NCBI GenBank assembly: GCA_021734025.1
Contig: JAIPJS010000011.1
Location: 62,001 to 126,000, forward strand
Origin: Candidatus Neomarinimicrobiota bacterium
Lineage (GTDB): Bacteria > Fidelibacterota > JAANXI01
Length of the DNA: 64,000 nucleotides
Direction of reading: 5' to 3'
Each line of letters begins with the position of its first letter. The stretch's first letter is position 1. A program made the position numbers and the translations under genes. The notes beneath the pieces are model-generated. The model searched no databases. It had not been told where the DNA came from and saw only the letters and a list, made by a program, of their open reading frames with translations. Below, one piece after another: positions 25,726 through 33,671 of this stretch.

Positions 25726-25792
25726 CCCGGGGTGCGTAGTCCAAGACAATTTTTACAGTTAATTTCTGAAGATTTACTACACATATAAATAC

Positions 25793-25827
25793 AAAACCCC
25801 GGCCTCCGCTGGAGCAGGAGACCGGGG
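25793..25827 (-). terminator. Rho-independent terminator of the Ig-like T9SS protein gene
   Basis: On the minus strand CCCCGGTCTCC pairs with GGAGGCCGGGG over 11 bp (one G-U pair) around a 9-nt loop. TTTT and an AT-rich stretch follow. It lies 31 bp after the stop of the gene that starts at 27579. Confidence 0.88.
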
Positions 25828-25857
25828 CTCATCCTGGGAGGGATGGAGGTGCGGGGC

Positions 25858-27579
25858 CTATCGGAGCAGCACCATCTTTTTCATCTGTACAAAATCTTCA
25901 GTCTCCAGGCGGTAGAAATACATGCCACTTGCCACGCGGGTTCCACTCTGATTTGTACCGTTCCAGACAACCTGATAGGTTCCGGCCTGTTGTGAGGTAT
26001 TAACCAGCGTTTTTACTCGCTGTCCCAGGCTGTTATAAACAGTTACCCGGACATCAGTCTGTGTCGGAATCGTGTACTGTATCTGGGTTTCCGGGTTGAA
26101 CGGGTTGGGATAGTTCTGTGACAGGGCATATCCCGCAGGTACATTCTTGCCGGGTTCACCTGACACGCTTGTAGCAGAGGAACTTCCCCGGACAACCAGA
26201 CTACTGAAATGCGCCACACTGGAGAATATTCGGTTCCGGCTGCTGTCAACAGTCGTGTATTCAATGCCGGTGCTGTCAAATACGATGCTGTCATTTGACG
26301 TGGTCGCGAAATACAGTCCCAGTGTTGTGGGGTCGATATTTAGATGTCTCAGTAATCCCCGTTTGAACGGCAAACCAACTATCAGCGGTGTTTCAAAATA
26401 GTAGGGCTCGGATACCTTATCATTGACCATTACTTGGAAGTCAACACCGGTGACAATGGAATGATGTTGGAAAGTGAGGCTGTCACCGGTTACATGAGCG
26501 AATCCGGGGAGACTAATATGTATCCGGACGTCCTCTGAAAGGGAACCGTGCGGGAAGTAAACCCCGCCGCCATTCAGGACATTCATCGGATGTGGCATGC
26601 CGCCCATTACCCAGACTTCACCCTCGACGAGCGTCTGCATCACGCTGTATCCCTGTGGATTCGGCGAATCTCTGGTAATAGTAATGGAATTCTGAACTCC
26701 CGTTGTATCTGCTGTGGAGTCGCTGCTTACTACGAAAGCACTTCCGGTGTACGAGCCGACTGTTGCGTCCACCAGTGCAAAGCCTGTGGTATCCAGCGTC
26801 AATTCCCCGGTTGAGCTCAGCGTGCCGAGCGGAACGCCTCGCATAGACCAGGTCGCAGTCGTGTCTACCAGACTATCCGGCGTGACAAAGTATTTTGCGC
26901 TAAACTGGATGGTTGAGCCGACCTGAGCCACGGTATCGGACGGTATCACCACAACACGATTTCCTTCGCCGGGCCCTTCAGGTTCGTCCTTTTCAATTTC
27001 GAATTCAGCGAAACCTTCCAGCGTATCCAGTTGTGCAGAGATAGTTCCTTTACCATACGCAGTGGCGGTAAACCATCCATTTGCGGAAATCGTTCCCAGC
27101 GAATCAGGAGAAACCGTCCAGGATGAGACCGTCGTATCCGTCATGGTTTCGCTGGAATCAACGTAGTATGCCTGGAGTTGGATTGAATCTCCAAGCGAAA
27201 TCTCAAATTCGTGCGGTTCAATAACCAATGCCGGCAGTGAATAAGAAGGCTCCTCCACCTCAAATTCCACAGAATCCTGCAGATCACCCAGTGACGCGTA
27301 AATGTAGCCTTTACCTTCCGCTTCAGCCTGAAACAGACCAGTAGAAGAAATTGTACCGAGACTGTCCGGAACCATGGACCAGGAAGCGCTGGTATCCGTA
27401 GATACGTCATTGGAGTCAATAAATACTGCCTGGAGCTGGATTGATTCTCCGGTCGCTATCTCAACCTCTTTCGGCTGGATCTCCAGTCGTGATAAATTTT
27501 CCTGTGCGTGTAATTCGATTCCCATCAGGAAAACAAATCCAATGATTAAGAACGTCGTAAATTTTCTAACAGTTTTCAT
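25858..27579 (-). CDS. Secreted Ig-like (Big_2-type) repeat protein with T9SS sorting domain
   Basis: A 573-residue exported protein. Start chosen at 27579, where GGAGGG lies 6 nt upstream and a signal peptide follows (MKTVRKFTTFLIIGFVFLMG); the frame is open further upstream without these signals. Residues about 30-115, 120-210 and 215-290 are three bacterial Ig-like repeats, each with a WSMVPDSLGTISSTGLF-like core. A roughly 200-residue middle region is unrecognised (GEVWVMGGMPHPMNVLNGGG). The last 80 residues are a type A T9SS sorting domain (NYPNPFNPETQIQYTIP, LVNTSQQAGTYQVVWNG, SGMYFYRLET). It is predicted to be exported across the outer membrane and released or attached. Confidence 0.92.
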   Translation of the reverse strand: MKTVRKFTTFLIIGFVFLMGIELHAQENLSRLEIQPKEVEIATGESIQLQAVFIDSNDVSTDTSASWSMVPDSLGTISSTGLFQAEAEGKGYIYASLGDLQDSVEFEVEEPSYSLPALVIEPHEFEISLGDSIQLQAYYVDSSETMTDTTVSSWTVSPDSLGTISANGWFTATAYGKGTISAQLDTLEGFAEFEIEKDEPEGPGEGNRVVVIPSDTVAQVGSTIQFSAKYFVTPDSLVDTTATWSMRGVPLGTLSSTGELTLDTTGFALVDATVGSYTGSAFVVSSDSTADTTGVQNSITITRDSPNPQGYSVMQTLVEGEVWVMGGMPHPMNVLNGGGVYFPHGSLSEDVRIHISLPGFAHVTGDSLTFQHHSIVTGVDFQVMVNDKVSEPYYFETPLIVGLPFKRGLLRHLNIDPTTLGLYFATTSNDSIVFDSTGIEYTTVDSSRNRIFSSVAHFSSLVVRGSSSATSVSGEPGKNVPAGYALSQNYPNPFNPETQIQYTIPTQTDVRVTVYNSLGQRVKTLVNTSQQAGTYQVVWNGTNQSGTRVASGMYFYRLETEDFVQMKKMVLLR

Positions 27580-27860
27580 GTAACCCTCCATCTTGTAATG
27601 AATATGATGAACATTAATTTTTTCTCCCCTTCGATCACCAGAAGTATAACAGGTCTCCATCTGTATTTAATTGATTTTACTCACATCATACCTGATAACA
27701 GGCCGGGAACCTCTGCCTGCAAATTGAAGTCAGGATTAGTATTACGGAAAACTGGAAAACAAATAGCCGGCGGTTATACGGGTAATTACCTATAAATAAT
27801 CAATATACGAGTATTGGCAGAAATGGGTTTTTCTCGGTGCCAAGTTCCGAATATTTTCTT

Positions 27861-27878
27861 TGTAGTAAAATTACTACA
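27861..27878. promoter_or_regulatory. 18-bp dyad TGTAGTAA-AA-TTACTACA
   Basis: Two perfect 8-bp arms flank an AA centre in the divergent region upstream of the kinase gene at 28137. The form suits a dimeric regulator of unknown identity. With no T run after either arm it is unlikely to be a terminator. Confidence 0.5.
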
Positions 27879-28065
27879 TAAAAATAGTACATAATACGAC
27901 AGAGAATTCAGTTCTGAGTTCATACTTTTTTATTCCCGCAATGGTGAATGGTGGGATTCCCGCTCGGACGACACCTTGAGACCGCCGATATTTTTGGGAG
28001 CGCTACCGTTATAGTATATATCTGCTGATTACCGGAATAAAGATGGGGCCTTTTTAGAGGAATAA

Positions 28066-28081
28066 TGTGACTATTCTCACA
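28066..28081. promoter_or_regulatory. CRP/FNR-family operator TGTGA-N6-TCACA
   Basis: A perfect match to the cAMP-receptor-type dyad TGTGA-CTATTC-TCACA, with AT-rich flanks, 56 bp before the ATG of the PAS kinase gene. A Crp-type HTH fragment is present at the other end of the same kinase cluster (33131-33385). Binding by a Crp-family regulator is inferred from the motif only. Confidence 0.55.
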
Positions 28082-28136
28082 AATAAATAGGACTAATTTA
28101 GTCATATTTAAAATAGCTCAGGCGGAAGGAGCAATA

Positions 28137-30293
28137 ATGAGTTTCGGACATGCCAAAGTTTCGAAATCAGTCTCACCTCCGCAGAACGATATTTTTGATG
28201 CAGAGCATCCCGACAAGGTACTTTCTGCGTTCCTCCACACACTGCTCGATTCTGCTGAAGACGCGATAATCACTACAAATCCACAGGGAAAGATCTCGAG
28301 CTGGAATATCAGCGCAGAACGGCTTTACGGATATGAGTCATCCCAGGCGATTGGCGAGCACATTTCCCTCATCTTCCCGGGTGAGGATCGGGAGGAGCTG
28401 GAGCAATTGCTCTCCGATTTGGAACAAGGATACCGCAAGGAGCCATTTATTGCGGCCAGAGTCCGGAAGAACGGTACGGAAATCGAAGTCTCAGTCACAG
28501 TTTCACCGCTATTTGACCGGGACGGACAATACTGGGGAGCACTGTTTATACAGCGAGACGTGACGAAACGCCGCCAGCGGGACAAGGAACGCCGCCGGCT
28601 TGCATCGATTGTTGAAAATGCCGATGACGCGATCATCGGAAAAACCCTGGACGGAACTATTACAGCCTGGAATCACGGGGCAGAGCGGATGTACGGTTTT
28701 ACCAGTGAAGAAGCAATTGGCCAGCCCATATCAATCATTATCCCGGATGATCGCAGCCACGAGTTAGAAAACATTATGGCCAAGCTTCGCCGGGGTGAGC
28801 ATATTGAAACGTATGAGACAATTCGGGAGAATAAACGCGGAGAGAAATTGCATGTCTCTTTACGGATATCTCCAATCCGTGGTTCAGAGGGAAAAATCAC
28901 CGGTGCCTCTGCAGTTGCCAGAGATATCACTGCCAGAATTCAGGCCGAAAAGGAGCGCGATCGAGCGTTACAGGAAGAACGGACAACACGAAGTGAAGCC
29001 CAGAAGCGCGAGGAGCATCTGGCATTTTTGGTGGAAGCCAGCGAAGTCCTGGCCTCTTCATTAGAATATGGGACCACCCTCGAAAATGTTGCGAAACTGG
29101 CGGTGAAGCAGTTTGCGGATTGGTGTACTATCGATCTGTTGGAAGAGGACGAGGTGCGACGGGTTGCTGTGGAGCATATAAAACCTGAGAAGAAAAAATT
29201 GGCCAGGGAGTTACAGCGAAAATATCCGCCCATGAGAAGTAATTCTTCGTTATTTGGCCAGGTGGTTGCCAGCGGCGAACCGGTACTGATCCAGACTATT
29301 AGCGAATCAGTATTGCAAGAAAACGTTACCAATGAGGAGTACCTGGAAATCCTCCGGGAATTGGGATTGGAATCGGCGATGGTGGTTCCGCTTTCTGTCA
29401 GAGGTTCTGTCATTGGAGTGATCTCCTTGATAAGTGAAAATCCGGGAAGCCGGTTCTCTAAACAGGATCTGAGTTTGGCACAGGAATTGGCGCGGCATGC
29501 TGCGCTGGCTGTTCAGGAAGCGAGACATGTAAACCGTCTGAAGGCGTTGAACCAGCAGCTGGAGGTGAGGGTACAGGAGCGGACTGAAGCATTGGAAAAA
29601 GCAAACCGAGAGCTGGAATCCTTCTCCTATTCCGTTTCTCATGATTTGCGGGCACCGCTTCGGGCCATCAAGGGATTCGGTCGGATTCTCCTAGAAGAAT
29701 ATCACCACACACTCCCTGAGGATGGGCAACGTTATCTGAACCTTATCGACCAAAATATAAGTGAAATGGGACACCTGATTGACGATCTTCTCACCTACTC
29801 CCGGATATCCAGGCGGCCAACGGATAAAAGACTGATCAATATGCAGGAGTTGGTTTCGACGGTACTCGATAGTCTGTCAAATCAATGGGATCTCGACAGG
29901 TACCAAATCGATCTGAGATCCTTGCCGGAGGCCCGAGGCGACTATAAAATGTTAACTCACATTTGGCAGAATTTACTTTCGAATGCGGTGAAGTATTCGA
30001 AAAAGGAAGAGCAGCCGGTTGTCCAAATCTCCGGAAGTATCGCAAAGGATGGCATCCGATACTCGGTTAGTGACAACGGGGTTGGGTTTAACATGAAATA
30101 TGGGGAGAAAATGTTTGAAGTGTTCCAGCGGCTCCACCGGCCGGAAGATTACGAAGGGACCGGCGTTGGGCTAGCGATTGCCAAACAAATTATTGAATCG
30201 CATGGGGGGACAATCTGGGCGGAAGCCAAATCGCACGAGGGGGCGATATTTTCTTTCGAACTGCCCCGGGAAGGACAAAATGATGCAGAATAA
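28137..30293 (+). CDS. Soluble sensor histidine kinase (PAS-PAS-GAF-HisKA-HATPase)
   Basis: A 718-residue kinase with no membrane segment. PAS 1 is at about 35-145 (AIITTNPQGKISSWNISAER), PAS 2 at about 155-265 (AIIGKTLDGTITAWNHGAER) and a GAF domain at about 300-465. A short coiled linker follows, then an H box SYSVSHDLRAPLRAIKGFGR near residue 500, an N box WQNLLSNAVKYSKK and a G box GTGVGLAIAKQIIESHGG. The H and ATPase region resembles phytochrome-type kinases, and the next gene is an Rcp1-like response regulator that overlaps its end. The signal is unknown. Confidence 0.95.
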   Translation: MSFGHAKVSKSVSPPQNDIFDAEHPDKVLSAFLHTLLDSAEDAIITTNPQGKISSWNISAERLYGYESSQAIGEHISLIFPGEDREELEQLLSDLEQGYRKEPFIAARVRKNGTEIEVSVTVSPLFDRDGQYWGALFIQRDVTKRRQRDKERRRLASIVENADDAIIGKTLDGTITAWNHGAERMYGFTSEEAIGQPISIIIPDDRSHELENIMAKLRRGEHIETYETIRENKRGEKLHVSLRISPIRGSEGKITGASAVARDITARIQAEKERDRALQEERTTRSEAQKREEHLAFLVEASEVLASSLEYGTTLENVAKLAVKQFADWCTIDLLEEDEVRRVAVEHIKPEKKKLARELQRKYPPMRSNSSLFGQVVASGEPVLIQTISESVLQENVTNEEYLEILRELGLESAMVVPLSVRGSVIGVISLISENPGSRFSKQDLSLAQELARHAALAVQEARHVNRLKALNQQLEVRVQERTEALEKANRELESFSYSVSHDLRAPLRAIKGFGRILLEEYHHTLPEDGQRYLNLIDQNISEMGHLIDDLLTYSRISRRPTDKRLINMQELVSTVLDSLSNQWDLDRYQIDLRSLPEARGDYKMLTHIWQNLLSNAVKYSKKEEQPVVQISGSIAKDGIRYSVSDNGVGFNMKYGEKMFEVFQRLHRPEDYEGTGVGLAIAKQIIESHGGTIWAEAKSHEGAIFSFELPREGQNDAE

Positions 30294-30711
30294 ATCGGTG
30301 GAAATTTTGCTGGTGGAAGATAATCCGAACGATGTAGAACTGACCCTGCATGCTTTGAAGAAGCATAACATTGCCAATAAGATTGAAGTCGTTCGGGACG
30401 GGGAAGAAGCGCTGGTTTTTCTGTTTGGGGAGGACACACAACAAGAACTGCCCCGGTTGATTTTACTCGATCTGAAATTACCGAAAATCGACGGATTACA
30501 GGTGCTAAAGCGAGTTAAAGAATCCCCTAAAACCAAAAAAATCCCGGTGGTAATGCTTACTTCTTCTCGTGAGGATAAGGATGTGGTGGAGAGCTATGAA
30601 TACGGAGTGAACAGCTATATCACCAAGCCGGTGGATTTTGAGCAATTCAACGAGGCTATAGAACAAATTGGATATTACTGGCTGCTGCTGAACGAGATTC
30701 CGGGGACATAA
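30280..30711 (+). CDS. Rcp1-like single-domain response regulator
   Basis: A 143-residue stand-alone receiver. Acidic residues are in ILLVEDNPNDVELT, the phosphorylated Asp in LILLDLKLPKIDGLQVLKRV, Thr/Ser in VVMLTSSREDKDV and Lys in NSYITKPVDFEQF. The sequence type (EDNPNDVEL and VNSYITKPV) is that of Rcp1, the usual partner of phytochrome-like kinases. The start at 30280 is preceded by GGAAGGAC and overlaps the kinase gene by 14 bp. The frame stays open further upstream inside the kinase gene, but that part has no receiver-like sequence. Confidence 0.94.
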   Translation: MMQNKSVEILLVEDNPNDVELTLHALKKHNIANKIEVVRDGEEALVFLFGEDTQQELPRLILLDLKLPKIDGLQVLKRVKESPKTKKIPVVMLTSSREDKDVVESYEYGVNSYITKPVDFEQFNEAIEQIGYYWLLLNEIPGT

Positions 30712-30769
30712 ATCAGATGCACACTAAACACTATTTGTTCACTACGGAAGATAGATGAGGGAGACGGGG

Positions 30770-33070
30770 ATGAACAATAAAATCAAAATATTGGTAATGG
30801 AAGATAACCCATCCGATGCAGCCTTAATGATTGAAGTCATTAAGCGGGAAGGATTCGATCCGGAATGGCAGCGAGTCATCACCAAACAAGAATTTCTGGA
30901 ATCGCTGGATCAATCCATAGACGTTATCCTGGCAGACCACACGTTACCACAGTTCGATGCAATCCAGGCGCTCACATTACTGAATGAAAGAAAAGGTGAA
31001 ATACCATTTATCATTGTCAGCGGAACAATTAGTGAGGAGGCTGCCATCGAAGGTCTTCGCCTTGGTGCAACCGATTATGTGCTCAAAGATCGGTTAGCCA
31101 GGCTCGGTCCATCCGTGCGGGACGCCATCGAGCGTCACCAATTACAGGTGGAGAAGCATAAAGCGGAATCCGAACTCCGACAAAGCGAACAGAAGTTCCG
31201 GCTGCTGGCAAATAACGCCCAGGATATTATTTACCGGCTCACTATGAAGCCCAAGCCGATGATGGATTATATCAGTCCTGCTGTGGAGCACCTTACCGGT
31301 TACGCCCAGGATGAATTTTATCGTGACCCGGATCTGATATTTGATAACGTGCATCCGGATGATTATCTGGCGCTGGAAGATCGCCTCTTCAAATCGCAGA
31401 ATTTCGGCGATCCGCTTCGGATTAGATGGATCAGGAAGGACGGTGATGTCCTGTGGATGGATCATCGGAGTACCGAAATTACGGATGACTCCGGCGAAAT
31501 GATTGCCCTGGAGGGGATCGCCAGAGATATTACGGATCTTATGGAAATGCAAAAATCTGTGGAACGGTCCGAACAGTTGTTCCGTGGCATCTTTGAAAAT
31601 ATGCAGGAGGGATTCTATCGTACCTCTCCGGAAGGAAAGATTCTACTGGTGAATCCGCAGTTTGCGAGGATTTTAGGATACGAGAAGCCTGATGAATTGG
31701 AAGGAAAAGTGTTAGATAAGTTATGCCATTTTGAAAAATATCCCAGAGATGAGTTCCGAAGAATGGTAGAGGACCAGGGAAAAATAATAAATTATCAGAC
31801 CACCTGGATTCATAAGGACGGACATCTGATAACAATTCGGGAAAACGCGCACGTCGTCCGGAATGAGGCTGGCGATGTCCAATATTACGAAGGTACTATC
31901 GAAGACTATACAGAGCAGAAAGCGCTGGAAGAACAGTTGATCCAATCCCAGAAGGTGGAGTCGTTAGGCCAAGTCGCTGGCGGCATTGCTCATGATTTCA
32001 ACAATGTGCTGGCCAGCCTGAGCGGATCAATACAAATGCTGGATACGCTCACAAGTCAGGGCAGTGATCTCCGGAAATATATTGAGATGGCGAGCAGCAG
32101 TATTGATCAGGCAGAATCTATTACGAACCGGCTTTTAACGTTTACGCGGACAGAAGAACCGGATCCGGAACCGGTCGCGTTGGTGCAATTTCTGCGCGGC
32201 ATGTACGATATCCTTTCCCATACACTGCCGAAAACTGTTGAGGTTAATATTGAAGAGTATGAGGGCAATGACCTGGCGCTCATCGAGAAAAACGAATTGC
32301 AGCAGGTGGTTATGAATTTGTGTATTAATGCCTCCCACGCGATGCCGGATGGGGGGAATATTACTATGAATCTGTACAGACCAACTGAAGAGGAGGTGCG
32401 ACGGCATAAATCTCCGGCAGATTCTGATCCATTCATTTGTCTGAGTATCTCTGATACTGGTGTGGGAATTGATGAAGATGTGATCGACCGGATCTTTGAG
32501 CCATTTTTCACCACGAAATCCCAGGGAGAGGGGACCGGCCTTGGTTTGGCAGTGTCGCATCAGATAATCATTAAGCATGACGGCTGGATTGATGTCGAGA
32601 GTACAGCCGGAGAGGGCACAATATTCACCATTGGCCTCCCGATGGCATCAAGCAAGCCAAAGGATGAACCGGAAATTGAGGATGTGCAGGCGTATGAAGG
32701 TTCCGGAGAACATATCCTGATCATCGATGATGAGGACCAGATTTGTAATCTACTCACTGATTTCTTGTCTTCACATGGGTATGAAGTATCCACCGCTTCC
32801 ACCGGTAAATCGGGTTTGCAGAAGTATCAGGAGAACACAGATGTCTATGATTTAATCCTGACCGATCTGGGGCTTCCGGAAATCAGCGGTATCGAATTGA
32901 CCAAAGAAATTAAGTCTGCTCGCCCTGAGGCAAAAATTGTTGCGACAACCGGTTATCTGGAAACGGACGAGATAAAGAAAATCAGAGATAAAGGCTTTGT
33001 TACTATCATCCAGAAGCCATTCGAACTCATCAATGTGATTCAGACTGTGTATAAGGCACTCCATCAATAA
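30770..33070 (+). CDS. Hybrid histidine kinase (REC-PAS-PAS-HisKA-HATPase-REC)
   Basis: A soluble hybrid kinase of about 766 residues. An N-terminal receiver (ILVMEDNPSDAALMIEVIKR, with DVILADHTLPQFD) is followed by PAS at about 140-265 and PAS at about 275-390. The H box AGGIAHDFNNVLASLSGSIQ belongs to the NtrB-like group. Then come the ATPase boxes (VVMNLCINASHAMPDGG, GTGLGLAVSHQII) and a C-terminal receiver (ILIIDDEDQICNLLTDFL, LILTDLGLPEISG). I start it at 30770, where GGGAGACGGGG precedes the ATG; an upstream in-frame ATG at 30755 lacks a site. It forms a phosphorelay cluster with the two genes upstream. Confidence 0.93.
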   Translation: MNNKIKILVMEDNPSDAALMIEVIKREGFDPEWQRVITKQEFLESLDQSIDVILADHTLPQFDAIQALTLLNERKGEIPFIIVSGTISEEAAIEGLRLGATDYVLKDRLARLGPSVRDAIERHQLQVEKHKAESELRQSEQKFRLLANNAQDIIYRLTMKPKPMMDYISPAVEHLTGYAQDEFYRDPDLIFDNVHPDDYLALEDRLFKSQNFGDPLRIRWIRKDGDVLWMDHRSTEITDDSGEMIALEGIARDITDLMEMQKSVERSEQLFRGIFENMQEGFYRTSPEGKILLVNPQFARILGYEKPDELEGKVLDKLCHFEKYPRDEFRRMVEDQGKIINYQTTWIHKDGHLITIRENAHVVRNEAGDVQYYEGTIEDYTEQKALEEQLIQSQKVESLGQVAGGIAHDFNNVLASLSGSIQMLDTLTSQGSDLRKYIEMASSSIDQAESITNRLLTFTRTEEPDPEPVALVQFLRGMYDILSHTLPKTVEVNIEEYEGNDLALIEKNELQQVVMNLCINASHAMPDGGNITMNLYRPTEEEVRRHKSPADSDPFICLSISDTGVGIDEDVIDRIFEPFFTTKSQGEGTGLGLAVSHQIIIKHDGWIDVESTAGEGTIFTIGLPMASSKPKDEPEIEDVQAYEGSGEHILIIDDEDQICNLLTDFLSSHGYEVSTASTGKSGLQKYQENTDVYDLILTDLGLPEISGIELTKEIKSARPEAKIVATTGYLETDEIKKIRDKGFVTIIQKPFELINVIQTVYKALHQ

Positions 33071-33130
33071 TTTTTTTCGGCTTGTACCTTTTCTGTGTAT
33101 CTATATAGCAGATAACTACACCACAAGTAA

Positions 33131-33385
33131 TTTTTTGACCTGTGTAAATCCCACAAGTTGGCTGGTCTGACAATTACTGGTTGCCGGATTGGAACGCCTG
33201 CGGCGGAGGGTATCATTATTTATGAAGGTATACATGATCACCAACAGCTGGCATACAAGAAGGGTATTTCCAGAGAATCCGTGTCCCGGATACTCAACGA
33301 ATGGAAGAAAAACAGAAATCTCCGGGAAGATGGAAAGACCTTTATTATTGACGATTATGAACAGTTCCTGACAAAAGTCATTTAA
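33131..33385 (+). pseudogene. Crp-family C-terminal HTH remnant
   Basis: The frame opens after a stop at 33128-33130 and contains no ATG. Its last 50 codons read like a Crp/Fnr winged-helix: HDHQQLAYKKGISRESVSRI, then LNEWKKNRNLREDGKTFIID and DYEQFLTKVI. The cNMP-binding domain that should precede it is absent, since the upstream gene ends at 33070. A TTG at 33158 could in principle start a 75-residue HTH-only protein. I judge it a decayed regulator; a functional mini-HTH protein is the alternative. Confidence 0.5.
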
Positions 33386-33671
33386 CTGCTTTTTCCAGGA
33401 AGATATCTGACAGTTTTTCCAGCATTTTTCATCCGTTAGTACAGTACTTCACCACGATATAATATTTGCTACAAGACCGTACAAAGAATTACCATAACCT
33501 TCTGTAAATATTAGACTTGATACTAATCACAACTGGTGTGTTAGTGTGAGAATGATCAATGAGGCGTTAGAGCCTGACCGATACCCTTGTAATGAATTCG
33601 AAAGAAAAGAACAAATCCCGATTTGAATTAGAAGGGGCGCAGTTAAACAATGAAAGAAGGAGGATCGTACA

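Larger units (their letters stand above)
27580..28136. promoter_or_regulatory. Divergent regulatory region with two dyads
   Basis: This 557-bp AT-rich region separates the leftward Ig-like gene from the rightward kinase operon. No gene is evident. It holds an 18-bp dyad at 27861-27878 and a perfect CRP-type dyad at 28066-28081, listed separately. The kinase gene has AAGGAG just before its ATG. Confidence 0.5.
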
